Shown: positions 7,314-16,035, counted from the stretch's first letter. The stretch is 64,000 nt of DNA from Bacteroidales bacterium M8 (GCA_001689495.1 LUJS01000025.1:14553-78552), one strand, 5' to 3'. Numbers and translations are program-made. Notes: generated by a model not told the origin, from the letters alone.

Positions 7314-8741
7314 ATGAAAAAGTTACTTACACTCGTCCTCATCGTCCTGACATCAGCCGGCATCGCCTCGGCACAGGGCTCGACCTCGGCGTTCCTCGAC
7401 ATGACGCCGGGCTTCTCTCGCTATGCCAAGGGGTATGTCGAGAAGCTCATCAACATCTGGCAGCAGAAGGGTGAGTATGAAAAGACCGCCGACTACAAGC
7501 ATCGCATCGAGACACAGCGCGACGCCAAGATACGCGAGCTGACACAGGAGGCCCGCAGCAATTACATAGCCGAGCAGATGCCCGCCGACCTGAAGGGCGA
7601 GCTGCATCTGGGCGCATACAACGCCGACGCCGAGGTCTTCATGGTCTCGCACCCCAAGTATGGCGAGATGGCGCTGCCCGTGCCCCTCGACGACGCCCCC
7701 AAGTTCAGGCAGACATGGACGACGACGCAGGCTCACCCCCGCTTTGTCATCGAGAACGACCATCTGGCTCTGGCCGAGCTTGTCTTCAAGCCCGCCAAGG
7801 GCAAGAAGACATATCGCTGCCAGCGCGCCGACATGGCCGATTTCGCCGAGGCCGAGGTGTCGTTCGACTTCGACCCCATAGAGATAGAAATAGAGAATCC
7901 CGTGGCCGAGCTCCCCGCCAAGCGACAGTCCAGGCCCGGAGTATCAGACATCGACACCGACATCCCCGTCGGGGGCAAGACCGCCAACGGCAACACGTTT
8001 GCCGTGGTGATCTCCAACGAGAAATACCGCCGCGTGTCGTCCGTGGACTATGCCCACAACGACGGCAAGGCCATGCACGGCTATCTGACGTCTACCCTCG
8101 GCATACCCGAGTCGCAGATACACTTCGTCAGGGACGCCACGCTCAACGACATCCGCGCCGAGCTGGACTGGATGCAGGAGGTGAGCAAGGCATATCGGGG
8201 AGACGCCTCGTTCGTATTCTATTACGCCGGCCACGGCATACCCGACGAGGCCACCCGCAGCGGCTATCTGCTGCCAGTCGACGGCTACGGGTCAAACGCC
8301 GCATCGGGTCTGGCCATGTCCGAGCTCAACGACCGCCTCGCGACCATGCCGTCGCGCCTGACGCTGGTGATGCTCGACGCCTGCTTCTCGGGCGCGGTGC
8401 GCAACGGCGACATGCTGGCCGCCGCCCGCGGCGTGGCCCTCAAGGTGCGTCCCGACAAGGTCAAGGGGGGCAACGTGGTGGTGCTCTCGGCCTCGCAGGA
8501 CGACGAGACGGCCGCCAAGTATGACGACCAGCGCCACGGCCTCTTCACCTATTTCCTGCTCAAGGGGATACGCGAGGCCAAGGGCGACCTGAGTCTGGGC
8601 CAGCTGGCAGACTATGTCAGGGAGCAGGTTGGACGCCGCTCGGTGGTCGACAACCGCAAGCCGCAGACCCCGGCCGTGCACACCTCGCCCGCCATCTCCG
8701 ACTCGTGGACGCGCCTCAATCTTTCGAGGCTCTCGAAGTAA
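7314..8741 (+). CDS. secreted caspase-family (C14) cysteine protease
   Basis: 475 residues with a signal peptide (1-20, ending IASAQ). Residues about 30-200 form an N-terminal region rich in charged helices and a beta part. Residues about 225-470 are a caspase/metacaspase domain: TFAVVISNEKYRRVSSVDYAHND (first strand and the conserved Asp-containing turn), SFVFYYAGHGIP with catalytic His307, and LTLVMLDACFSGAV with catalytic Cys357, then VVVLSASQDDETA and HGLFTYFLLKGI. All core residues are present, so it should be an active clan CD protease in the periplasm or at the cell surface. Bacterial homologues are usually Arg/Lys specific, but specificity here is unknown. It is the last gene of the operon with the beta-helix and Ig-like proteins. 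Confidence 0.88.
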   Translation: MKKLLTLVLIVLTSAGIASAQGSTSAFLDMTPGFSRYAKGYVEKLINIWQQKGEYEKTADYKHRIETQRDAKIRELTQEARSNYIAEQMPADLKGELHLGAYNADAEVFMVSHPKYGEMALPVPLDDAPKFRQTWTTTQAHPRFVIENDHLALAELVFKPAKGKKTYRCQRADMADFAEAEVSFDFDPIEIEIENPVAELPAKRQSRPGVSDIDTDIPVGGKTANGNTFAVVISNEKYRRVSSVDYAHNDGKAMHGYLTSTLGIPESQIHFVRDATLNDIRAELDWMQEVSKAYRGDASFVFYYAGHGIPDEATRSGYLLPVDGYGSNAASGLAMSELNDRLATMPSRLTLVMLDACFSGAVRNGDMLAAARGVALKVRPDKVKGGNVVVLSASQDDETAAKYDDQRHGLFTYFLLKGIREAKGDLSLGQLADYVREQVGRRSVVDNRKPQTPAVHTSPAISDSWTRLNLSRLSK

Positions 8742-8757
8742 CAGTGGGTGAGTTTAT

Positions 8758-8788
8758 TTTGCGGAACGGAGAAAAAAGTGTATATTTG
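8758..8788 (+). promoter_or_regulatory. promoter for the DUF805 gene
   Basis: TTTG at 8758-8761, 19 bases, TATATTTG at 8781-8788: a perfect Bacteroidetes promoter 27 bases before the ATG at 8816. Confidence 0.75.
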
Positions 8789-8815
8789 TCCACACAATTC
8801 AATTCACATAACAAC

Positions 8816-9202
8816 ATGTTCCAAAAACAACTCACATTTCAAGAGGCGGTACAGCGCGCGCTGACCGTCAACTATTGCAATTTCTCGGGCCGTGCCTCGC
8901 GTTCGGAGTACTGGTGGTTCGCCCTCTTCACCTTCGTCCTCGGCATGGTGCTCGGCCTTGTCCTCGGCATCATATTCTCGGATACGATGACAAACATCCT
9001 CACCGGCATCGTCAACCTCGCCCTCTTCCTGCCGAGCCTCGGCCTCTCGGTGCGCCGCATGCACGACGTAGACCGCTCGGGCTGGTGGGTGCTCATCAAC
9101 TTCATCCCCGTCATCGGCTGGATCCTCTACATCTACTGGGCCGCACAGCCCAGCAAGCCCACCCCCAACCAGTGGGGTCCCGTGCCCAACGTAACCGCCT
9201 GA
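8816..9202 (+). CDS. DUF805 inner-membrane protein
   Basis: 128 residues. The open frame extends upstream to 8705 but would cross the promoter at 8758-8788, so the ATG at 8816 is preferred. The sequence has the DUF805 signature: FSGRASRSEYWWFALF near residue 25, then three hydrophobic segments (TFVLGMVLGLVLGIIF, GIVNLALFLPSLGLSVRRMHDVDRSGWW, LINFIPVIGWILYIYWAA) and a C-terminal P-N-x-W-G-P. RRxHDxxRSGWW is the hallmark of the family. DUF805 proteins are small three- or four-helix membrane proteins of unknown function. It is a single-gene unit with its own promoter and a terminator at 9231-9260. Confidence 0.88.
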   Translation: MFQKQLTFQEAVQRALTVNYCNFSGRASRSEYWWFALFTFVLGMVLGLVLGIIFSDTMTNILTGIVNLALFLPSLGLSVRRMHDVDRSGWWVLINFIPVIGWILYIYWAAQPSKPTPNQWGPVPNVTA

Positions 9203-9230
9203 CGGACAGACGGACAGAACGATACGAAAT

Positions 9231-9260
9231 GTGTCCCGACCACCACCGTGGCCGGGACAC
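9231..9260 (+). terminator. rho-independent terminator after the DUF805 gene
   Basis: GTGTCCCG (9231-9238) pairs with CGGGACAC (9253-9260); inside it CCAC (9240-9243) pairs with GTGG (9248-9251). It is followed by TTCTTTTC. It lies between convergent genes. Confidence 0.75.
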
Positions 9261-9288
9261 TTCTTTTCATGTCAGTGAGCGCTGACGA

Positions 9289-10767
9289 TTATTTGTTGCG
9301 GTTGCGCCAGAGGTTGGTCATGTCCTCGAGGCTCTTGCCCTTTGTCTCGGGCACCAGCGAGGCCACGAACCATGCGGCCAGCACGCAGATGATGCCATAG
9401 AGGGCATAGGCGAACATGTGGCCGAACTTGTCGCCCATGCCGAGGCCGTGCATGTTGTACATGGGCACGAAGGTCGACGAGACGATGAAGTTGAAGATCC
9501 ACTGGAACGCCACGGCGATGGCCACCGCCTGCGAGCGGATGGTGTTGGGGAATATCTCGGCGATGAGCACCCAGCAGATGGGACCCCACGAGAACATGAA
9601 CGAGGCCGAGTAGACCATGATCGAGACGACGGGCACGATGGGTGCGGTCTCGATGACGTTCGAGATGGCCACGCCGAAGGCACCGATGGCCATGCCTATC
9701 GAGCCCCAGATCAGCAGGGGCTTGCGGCCCAGCTTCTCGACAGAGAACACGGCCACGAGGGTGAACGATATGTTGACGATGCCCATGATGACGGTCTGCA
9801 CCATCGGGTTGCCCATGTTCATCGACTCGAATATGCGGGGAGCGTAATAGAGCACAGCGTTGATGCCGACAGCCTGCTGGAACACCGAGAGCATGACGCC
9901 CACGAAGATGACCATGACGCCGAACGAGAAGAGGTTCTCGCTCTTGACATCGGCCGTAGACTTGATCTGCGACAGGATCTCGCGGGCCTTCTGATAGCCG
10001 TTGATGTGCGAGAGCACGCCGAGGGCCTGCTCGTCCTTGCCGATCATGGCCAGATAGCGGGGCGACTCGGGCACAAGACATACCAGCACGGTGAAGAGAC
10101 CGGCCACGATGGCCTCCGAGCCGAACATATAGCGCCAGCCGGTGGCGATGGTCCACGGGTCAGACGACTCGTGCACGCGATAGAGGGTCTCGCCTATCTT
10201 CTCGATGACGGGCTGGGTGTGCTCGCCGAGAATCATGAAGTTGACGAAGTAGACCACGAGCTGACCGAAGATGATGGCAAACTGGTTCCACGACACCAGC
10301 GTGCCGCGCATGTTCGAGGGTGCCACTTCGGCGATATACATCGGGCAGATGGCCGAGGCCAGGCCCACGCCGACGCCGCCGAGTATGCGGTAGATATTGA
10401 AGACCACGAGCAGCGAGGCGTTGGGCACGCCGTGCTCGAAGAACATGAATTCGGGTGCGTAGCTGCCCAGTGCGGACAGGAAGAAGAAGACACCGGCGAT
10501 GGCCAGAGACTTCTTGCGGCCGAAGAACGATGCGAAGAAGCCCGAGAATGCCGAGCCGAGGATACAGCCGAGCAGCGCGCTCGACGAGGTGATGCCGTGA
10601 ATCGTATCTGTATAGACAAAGTCTTTGGCGCCGAGGAAGAAGGCCTGCAGGCCCTTTTCGGCTCCCGAGATCACGGCCGTGTCATAGCCGAAGAGCAGAC
10701 CGCCCAGCACCGCCACGAGGACGATGGAGAAAAGGTAGGCCCTGCTCCCTTTTTCAGGATAGTTCAT
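9289..10767 (-). CDS. xylE: D-xylose:H+ symporter (MFS sugar porter)
   Basis: 492 residues with twelve predicted membrane helices, of the major facilitator sugar-porter family. Motifs: GGLLFGYDTAVISGAEKGL in helix 1, SGFFASFFGRKKSLAIAG (the GRK/R motif between helices 2 and 3), GVGVGLASAICPMYIAEVAPSNMRG (the PxYIAEVAPxxxRG sugar-porter signature), VPESPRYLA after helix 6, and VPETKGKSLEDM at the C-terminus. XylE is the best fit because it lies downstream of xylose isomerase and xylulokinase. It imports xylose with protons across the inner membrane. A strong hairpin (10814-10848) separates it from xylA, so its expression may be lower or separately controlled. Confidence 0.9.
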   Translation of the reverse strand: MNYPEKGSRAYLFSIVLVAVLGGLLFGYDTAVISGAEKGLQAFFLGAKDFVYTDTIHGITSSSALLGCILGSAFSGFFASFFGRKKSLAIAGVFFFLSALGSYAPEFMFFEHGVPNASLLVVFNIYRILGGVGVGLASAICPMYIAEVAPSNMRGTLVSWNQFAIIFGQLVVYFVNFMILGEHTQPVIEKIGETLYRVHESSDPWTIATGWRYMFGSEAIVAGLFTVLVCLVPESPRYLAMIGKDEQALGVLSHINGYQKAREILSQIKSTADVKSENLFSFGVMVIFVGVMLSVFQQAVGINAVLYYAPRIFESMNMGNPMVQTVIMGIVNISFTLVAVFSVEKLGRKPLLIWGSIGMAIGAFGVAISNVIETAPIVPVVSIMVYSASFMFSWGPICWVLIAEIFPNTIRSQAVAIAVAFQWIFNFIVSSTFVPMYNMHGLGMGDKFGHMFAYALYGIICVLAAWFVASLVPETKGKSLEDMTNLWRNRNK

Positions 10768-10813
10768 GGAAGTTAAGGTAGTTTGGATTAAGGAGTGACT
10801 GGGTTATGAAAAA

Positions 10814-10848
10814 CGGGGGTGCATGCAGGCGGGCTGCATGCACCCCCG
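10814..10848 (-). terminator. strong hairpin terminator between xylA and xylE
   Basis: A perfect 15-bp stem (10814-10828 with 10834-10848, containing GGGGGTGCATGCAG and its complement) with a 5-base loop. On the minus strand it is followed by TTTTT (AAAAA at 10809-10813 on the plus strand). It sits 17 bases past the xylA stop codon. Confidence 0.85.
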
Positions 10849-10865
10849 CTAATTCTGAGCGTGCG

Positions 10866-12182
10866 TTATACGTACATGTTGAGGATGGCCTCGTAGAGCT
10901 CCTGCTTGCCCGAGGTCAGCTTGGGCTCGGGCTGTGTCTTGGCGTATGCCACGACATCCTCGAGGGTCAGCTTGCCCTCCTCGAACTCCTTGCCCTTGCC
11001 ACCGTCGAACGACGAGTAGCGCTCGGTGAGCATGGCCTTGTAGGGAGACTCCTCGAGCAGAGCGGCTGCGCTCTCGAGTGCGCGGGCCATGGCGTCCATG
11101 CCGGCGATGTGGGCGATGAAGATGTCATCGAGGTCTGTCGAGTTGCGACGGGGCTTGGCGTCGAAGTTGGTACCGCCGTTGCCGAGGCCGCCGTTGCGGA
11201 TGATCTGCATCATGGCCTGTGTCAGCTCGTAGTTGTCGATGGGGAACTGGTCGGTGTCCCAGCCGTTCTGATAGTCGCCGCGGTTGGCGTCGATGCTGCC
11301 GAGCATGTTGTTGTCGACTGCCACGCAGAGCTCGTGCTCGAATGTGTGGCCGGCCAGAGTGGCGTGGTTCACCTCGATGTTGAGCTTGAAGTCCTTGTCG
11401 AGGCCGTGAGCCTTGAGGAAGCCGATTACGGTCTCAGAGTCCACGTCATACTGGTGCTTGGAGGGCTCCATGGGCTTGGGCTCGATGAGGAACGTGCCGG
11501 TGAAGCCCTTAGAGCGTGCATAGTCGCGGGCGATGGTCAGCATCTGTGCCAGATGCTCCTTCTCGCGCTTCTGATCGGTGTTGAGCAGGCTCATGTAGCC
11601 CTCGCGACCGCCCCAGAACACATAGTTCTGGCCGCCCAGAGCGATGGTGGCGTCGATGGCGTTCTTGATCTGTACGGCTGCGCGGGCCACGACGTCAAAG
11701 TCGGGGTTCGTGGCGGCGCCGTTCATGTAGCGGCCGTTGCCGAATACGTTGGCGGTGCCCCAGAGGTTCTTGATGCCGGTCTCGGCCATCTTCTCCTTCA
11801 GGTATGCCACGATCTCCTTCATGCGGGCCTCATAGCCCTCGATGTCGGTGAGGTCGCCGATCAGGTCGGTGTCGTGGAAGCAGAAATACTCCACGCCCAG
11901 CTTCTGCATGATCTCGAAGCCGGCATCGGCCTTCTGCTTGGCGATGGCCATGGCGTCGTCGCCCTCGTTCCAAGGGAACTTCTTGGTGGTGGTGCCGAAC
12001 TGGTCGCCGCCCTCGGCGCAGAGTGTGTGCCACCATGCCATGGCAAACTTGAGCCACTCCTTCATGGGCTTGCCGAGGATCACTTTCTCGGCGTCATAGT
12101 AACGGTAAGCGAGGGGGTTCTTTGAGTCCTTGCCCTCGAACTTGATTTTCCCGATCTCGGGGAAATATTCTTTCACTGCCAT
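10866..12182 (-). CDS. xylA: xylose isomerase
   Basis: 438 residues, the usual length of the longer class II xylose isomerases found in Bacteroides. The frame is open further upstream, but the protein begins at MAVKEYFPEIGKIKFEG (ATG at 12180-12182), as in the family. It converts D-xylose to D-xylulose in the cytosol with two divalent metals. Visible signatures: FCFHDTDLIG (catalytic His region), VFWGGREGYMSLLNTD, FLIEPKPMEPSKHQYD (metal Glu), LNIEVNHATLAGHTFEHEL (metal Glu and His) and GSIDANRGDYQNGWDTDQFP (metal Asps). It sits between xylB and xylE in the same direction, 52 bases after xylB. A strong terminator-like hairpin follows. Confidence 0.96.
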   Translation of the reverse strand: MAVKEYFPEIGKIKFEGKDSKNPLAYRYYDAEKVILGKPMKEWLKFAMAWWHTLCAEGGDQFGTTTKKFPWNEGDDAMAIAKQKADAGFEIMQKLGVEYFCFHDTDLIGDLTDIEGYEARMKEIVAYLKEKMAETGIKNLWGTANVFGNGRYMNGAATNPDFDVVARAAVQIKNAIDATIALGGQNYVFWGGREGYMSLLNTDQKREKEHLAQMLTIARDYARSKGFTGTFLIEPKPMEPSKHQYDVDSETVIGFLKAHGLDKDFKLNIEVNHATLAGHTFEHELCVAVDNNMLGSIDANRGDYQNGWDTDQFPIDNYELTQAMMQIIRNGGLGNGGTNFDAKPRRNSTDLDDIFIAHIAGMDAMARALESAAALLEESPYKAMLTERYSSFDGGKGKEFEEGKLTLEDVVAYAKTQPEPKLTSGKQELYEAILNMYV

Positions 12183-12234
12183 TGGTAAAAAGATTTTATG
12201 TGGTTGGTTATTTTGTGGATTGTCTTTTGTCTTG

Positions 12235-13725
12235 TTATTTGCCCAGCACGGCCTCGAGGCGCTCCTTCCAGAGAGCGTATGCCTCGCGATATGCGGGACG
12301 GTCGGCCTCGACGGGCTCGATGACCTCGATCTTCTCGAGCGACTCGAATGCCTCGTTGTTGTCTGCATAGATGCCCGCGCCGATGCCCGCGCCCTTGGCC
12401 GCGCCGACCGAGCCGTCGGTGTCATAGAGCTCGATGGTGGCGCCGCTGACTCCGGCCAGCGTGTTGCGGAACAGGGGCGAGAGGAACATGTTGGCGTGTC
12501 CGGCGTGGATCTTGCTCAGCTTCATACCCATCTGCTCCATCACCTCCATGCCATACATGAACGAGAAGACGATGCCCTCCTGCTCGGCGCGCAGCAGGTG
12601 CGCCTTGCCGTGGGTCAGGAAGTTGATGCCGTGTATCGAGGCGCCGGTCTCGCGGTTGCAGAGCACGCGCTCGGCTCCGTTGCCGAATGGTATCACCGAC
12701 ACGCCGGCCGACCCGATGGGGGCCGTGGCGGCAAGTTCGTTCATGCCGGGATAAGAGATGCCCTCGGGGGCTATCACCTTCTTGGACCACGAGTTGAGGA
12801 TGCCGGTGCCGTTGATGCACAGCAGCACGCCCAGACGGGTCTGCGCGTCGGTGTGGTTGACGTGGGCAAAAGTGTTGACGCGGCTCTTGGGGTCATAGTT
12901 GACCTCGCCGAGCACGCCATAGACCACGCCCGATGTTCCGGCGGTCGATGCGACCTCGCCGGGATTGAATACGTTGAGCGACAGGGCGTTGTTGGGCTGG
13001 TCGCCTGCACGGTAGCACACGGGGATGCCGGGAGCCAGACCCAGCTCGGCGGCAGCCTCGGGGGTCATCTCGCCCTGATTGCAGAACGTGGGCACGACCT
13101 CGGGAAGGATGTCGGCGTCATAGCCGAAATAGTCGAGCAGGAACTTGGCGGGGGTGTTGGCCTTGAAGTCCCAGAGCATCATCTCAGACAGGCCCGATGC
13201 GGTGGTGCACACGCGGCCGGTCATGCGCATGGCGGCATAGTCGCCGGGCAGCATTATCTTGTATATCTTCTCGAATGTCTCGGGCTCGTTCTCCTTGACC
13301 CACGCGAGCTTGGTGGCGGTGAAGTTGCCGGGCGAGTTGAGCAGGGTGCTCAGACAGGCCTCCGTGCCCAGCTCGGCGAAAGCCTTCTCGCCATAGGGCA
13401 CGCCGCGCGAGTCGCACCAGATGATGGCGGGGCGCAGGGGCTCGAGATTCTTGTCTACCATCACCAGACCATGCATCTGATAAGAGATACCGATGGCGGC
13501 AATCTGTTTGGGGTCGATGCCCGACGAGGCCATTACGGATGCGGTGGCCTGCTTGAGGCAGTCCCACCACTGTTGGGGACGCTGCTCGGCCCATCCCGGA
13601 CGCAGGGCGATGATCTCGGCCTCAGTGCGGGGATAGAAATCAGACGCTACGGTCTTGCCGGTCTGCACTTCGACCAGACTGGCCTTGACAGAAGAACTGC
13701 CTATGTCATATCCTAAGAGATACAT
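12235..13725 (-). CDS. xylB: xylulokinase
   Basis: 496 residues, FGGY carbohydrate kinase family. It phosphorylates D-xylulose to xylulose 5-phosphate for the pentose phosphate pathway, which also links to the rpe gene at 28842. Motifs: LGYDIGSSSVKASLVE (N-terminal phosphate loop), RPGWAEQRPQQWWD, IGISYQMHGLVMVD (family signature near residue 90), IIWCDSRG, TAGTSGVVYG (ATP-binding phosphate 2 region) and GGxG-type turn VSGATIELYDTDG. The upstream intergenic stretch (13726-13798) has no TAnnTTTG element and is filled with period-7 and period-9 repeats, so it is probably co-transcribed with the regulator gene upstream. Confidence 0.94.
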   Translation of the reverse strand: MYLLGYDIGSSSVKASLVEVQTGKTVASDFYPRTEAEIIALRPGWAEQRPQQWWDCLKQATASVMASSGIDPKQIAAIGISYQMHGLVMVDKNLEPLRPAIIWCDSRGVPYGEKAFAELGTEACLSTLLNSPGNFTATKLAWVKENEPETFEKIYKIMLPGDYAAMRMTGRVCTTASGLSEMMLWDFKANTPAKFLLDYFGYDADILPEVVPTFCNQGEMTPEAAAELGLAPGIPVCYRAGDQPNNALSLNVFNPGEVASTAGTSGVVYGVLGEVNYDPKSRVNTFAHVNHTDAQTRLGVLLCINGTGILNSWSKKVIAPEGISYPGMNELAATAPIGSAGVSVIPFGNGAERVLCNRETGASIHGINFLTHGKAHLLRAEQEGIVFSFMYGMEVMEQMGMKLSKIHAGHANMFLSPLFRNTLAGVSGATIELYDTDGSVGAAKGAGIGAGIYADNNEAFESLEKIEVIEPVEADRPAYREAYALWKERLEAVLGK

Positions 13726-13727
13726 GT

Positions 13728-13803
13728 GTGAATTGTGAATTGAGAGTTGGGGATTGTGGATTATCTTATAGTTGGTCTAGTTTTTCTAGTTCAACTAGTT
13801 ATC
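13728..13803. repeat. composite period-7 plus period-9 tandem repeat
   Basis: Five 7-base units (GTGAATT, GTGAATT, GAGAGTT, GGGGATT, GTGGATT at 13728-13762) are followed by four 9-base units with a TAGTT core (ATAGTTGGT, CTAGTTTTT, CTAGTTCAA, CTAGTTATC at 13768-13803). The second block contains the palindrome CTAGTT-C-AACTAG and overlaps the last codons of the regulator gene. Confidence 0.75.
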
Positions 13804-14509
13804 TTGAGGTATTGTAGATTTTTCTGTCAAACTTGAAGTATCTTGCGGCGCGGTGTGCCACACCCTTCTGGTGCTCGTCCAGAGGCACGACGTATGGCAT
13901 CTGGGCTATCTTCTTGTGGAAGTTGCGCACGTCGAGTGGCTTGTCGTAGATTATCTCGGTGAGCAGGCGCAACTGCGAGGCGGTAAACTTCTTGGGCAGC
14001 AGGTCAAAGAGCAACGCGCGGTTGTTGTCGGCCTCGCGGCGCACGGCCTTTAGGGCCTCGGCTATGATGAGGTTGTGGTCGAACGCCAGCTGGCCCACTG
14101 CATTGACGGGCACCCATGCGGCTGCATCGCGGTCCATGCCGCGCTGCAGCGAGGCATCGAGCTTGACGATGGCGAAATAGGCTATGGTGACGATGCTCTC
14201 GACATGAGCCTGCTGCGCGCGCTCCAGCCAGATGACGTCACGGGGGTTGCTCGTACGATCCTTAGAACCGAAGGCCTTGAACTGCGTCAGCCTCACATCC
14301 TTCACGCCTGTCAGTTCGGTTAGCACTCGGGCCGCGGCCTGATCGAGGTCTTCATCCTTATATATAAGCGAGCCCGGCAGTTTCATGTCGTTGAAGTCGC
14401 CGGCGTGGTCCGTGCCGCTGCGCTTGACAAGCAGCACCCGCAGATTGGAGCCGTCAAATCCTATCACGACACAGTCGACGGAAATATGGTTGTTGGCTAA
14501 TGGAGTCAT
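13799..14509 (-). CDS. NrtR-like Nudix-HTH transcriptional regulator of xylose use
   Basis: 236 residues. Residues about 8-145 form a Nudix-like sensor domain (VDCVVIGFDGSNLRVLLVKR, then DMKLPGSLIYKDEDLDQAAARVLTELTGV). It keeps the Nudix fold but the catalytic box GX5EX7REUXEEXGU is degenerate (LTELTGV, no EE pair), as expected for an effector-binding rather than hydrolytic domain. Residues about 160-230 are a winged-helix region (FTASQLRLLTEIIYDKPLDVRNFHKKI). Bacteroidetes use such NrtR-family proteins to control arabinose and xylose genes (established for AraR of B. thetaiotaomicron). Here it is first in the xylose operon, which supports a xylose role. The effector and operator are not known from sequence. 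Confidence 0.85.
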   Translation of the reverse strand: MTPLANNHISVDCVVIGFDGSNLRVLLVKRSGTDHAGDFNDMKLPGSLIYKDEDLDQAAARVLTELTGVKDVRLTQFKAFGSKDRTSNPRDVIWLERAQQAHVESIVTIAYFAIVKLDASLQRGMDRDAAAWVPVNAVGQLAFDHNLIIAEALKAVRREADNNRALLFDLLPKKFTASQLRLLTEIIYDKPLDVRNFHKKIAQMPYVVPLDEHQKGVAHRAARYFKFDRKIYNTSR

Positions 14510-14880
14510 GGGTCAATTATCAGTTTTAAGGCTTGGTAGATGAGGGGCATCTGTCGTGACGCCGCCGCCATCAGATTTTCATACCGCAAATTTAGAATCT
14601 TTTTTTTAATCCACCAAATAAAAATGGCAATATAAATCACTAAAAATAAAAAAATTAGTTTTCATACCTAAAACAATATCCTGCAAGCCCCGAAAAGACC
14701 CCTACAATGGTCTGAAAAACAAAAACATCATTGCCGACGGGATTTTTTTCTCAACCTTTCGACGCTGCGGTTGTTAGATTGATAAAAGGGACGGCAGAGG
14801 ACCGCCCGGGAGACATTCAATCATCAGACCCACGTCTTCAACCAAACAAACAACGTAAAAACAAATCCAACCCATCTGTT
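14510..14880. other. 371-base divergent intergenic region
   Basis: It separates the xylose operon (minus) from ompA (plus). It holds the minus-strand promoter at 14587-14618, an AT-rich block (about 14594-14680) and a long stretch before ompA in which I see no clear TAnnTTTG box, only a weak TAGATTGA at 14775-14782. An alternative in-frame upstream start for ompA at 14731 encodes no signal peptide and is not supported. Confidence 0.5.
14587..14618 (-). promoter_or_regulatory. promoter of the xylose operon
   Basis: Reading the minus strand: TTTG (14615-14618), 20 bases, TAAATTTG (14587-14594). It lies about 78 bases before the regulator ATG and is the only good promoter seen for regulator-xylB-xylA. 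Confidence 0.65.
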
Positions 14881-15999
14881 ATGAAACGATTCTTACTTGC
14901 CACAGCCACATTGGCAACAGGCTGTATGTTCGGGATCAGCGCCCAGAACATGATCGAACGTCCGACATTCGGAGACAACTGGAGCATTGGCCTTGACGCA
15001 GGCGTCACCACACCTCTCAAGGGTCACTCCTTCTTCCAGAACATGCGAGGCCAGTATGGCCTGCACATCGAGAAGCAGCTCACTCCCCTCTTTGGCTTAG
15101 GCGTCGAGGGCGCGTGGGGAGTCAACACCACCGCAAGCCGCACCGCGTTCGACACCCAGTATGTCGGTGTCTACGGCACCATCGACATGATGACCCTCTT
15201 CGGTGGCTTCACCTGCGAGAATCCCCGTCCCTTCACCATCGACGCAGTCGTCGGCACGGGCTGGCTGCACGAGTTCTATACCGGACACCACGACACCAAC
15301 GACATCGGCGCCAAGTTCGGACTGAACTTCAACTTCAACGTGTGCCCCAACTTCAGCATCGCCCTCAAGCCTTCTGTAGTATATAATGTGACCGACAACC
15401 GTCCGCACACCGCACAGCTCAACGCCAACCGAGCCACATTCAACATGATGGTAGGCCTCAACTATAACTTCGGCCCCGGCTACAAGTGCGTCACCTGTCC
15501 TCCCGACATGTCGGCCGAGGTTGCAGCCCTCAACGATCAGGTCAACGCCCTGCGTGCCGATCTTGACGGCTCTGCAGCAGCCCTCGCAGCAACTACCGCC
15601 GAGAACGCAGCCCTCGCAGCCCAGCTCGCCGAGTGCCAGAACCGTCCCGCCAAGGTCGTTGCCGACACCACGCTCAACTCTGTCCGCTATGTCTTCTTCA
15701 AGATCGGATCGAGCGTCATCACTCCCGACCAGCAGCCCAACGTAGAGATGGTTGCCTCTTATCTCAAGAATCATCCCGAGAGCTATGTAGTCATCAAGGG
15801 CTATGCATCGCAGGATGGTCCCATCGAGGTCAACGAGCGTCTCGCCAAGGCTCGTGCCGAGTCTGTCAAGAAAGCCCTCATCAAGCGCTACAAGGTTAAT
15901 CCCGACCGCATTCAGGCCGAGGGTCAGGGCATTGGCCACATGTTCTCAGAGGAGTCTTGGAACCGTGTTTCAATCTGTACTCTCGAGACCAACAAGTAA
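14881..15999 (+). CDS. OmpA-family outer-membrane porin/anchor
   Basis: 372 residues from the ATG at 14881, which gives a signal peptide (MKRFLLATATLATGCMFGISAQ); the frame is open back to 14731. Residues about 25-215 are an N-terminal eight-stranded beta-barrel. Then comes a Cys-containing turn (YKCVTCPPDM) and an Ala-rich helical linker (SAEVAALNDQVNALRADLDG, about 220-260) that may form a coiled coil. Residues about 270-372 are the OmpA peptidoglycan-binding domain: FFKIGSSVITPDQQPNVEMVA and VIKGYASQDGPIEVNERLAKARAESVKKAL, with the conserved N-x-x-L-x-x-x-R-A. It tethers the outer membrane to the wall and is usually highly expressed. Codons here are visibly more biased than in neighbouring genes. 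A strong terminator follows. Confidence 0.93.
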   Translation: MKRFLLATATLATGCMFGISAQNMIERPTFGDNWSIGLDAGVTTPLKGHSFFQNMRGQYGLHIEKQLTPLFGLGVEGAWGVNTTASRTAFDTQYVGVYGTIDMMTLFGGFTCENPRPFTIDAVVGTGWLHEFYTGHHDTNDIGAKFGLNFNFNVCPNFSIALKPSVVYNVTDNRPHTAQLNANRATFNMMVGLNYNFGPGYKCVTCPPDMSAEVAALNDQVNALRADLDGSAAALAATTAENAALAAQLAECQNRPAKVVADTTLNSVRYVFFKIGSSVITPDQQPNVEMVASYLKNHPESYVVIKGYASQDGPIEVNERLAKARAESVKKALIKRYKVNPDRIQAEGQGIGHMFSEESWNRVSICTLETNK

Positions 16000-16035
16000 C
16001 ATCGACTAACCCCCGTTCATAAATAATTAATGCAG

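Noticed and set aside
13768..13803. CTAGTTCAACTAG as the specific operator of the xylose regulator
   Set aside because: A near-identical palindrome (CTAGTTGAACTAG) occurs in the 26799-26861 repeat between unrelated convergent genes, so it belongs to the repeat family, not to a xyl-specific site.
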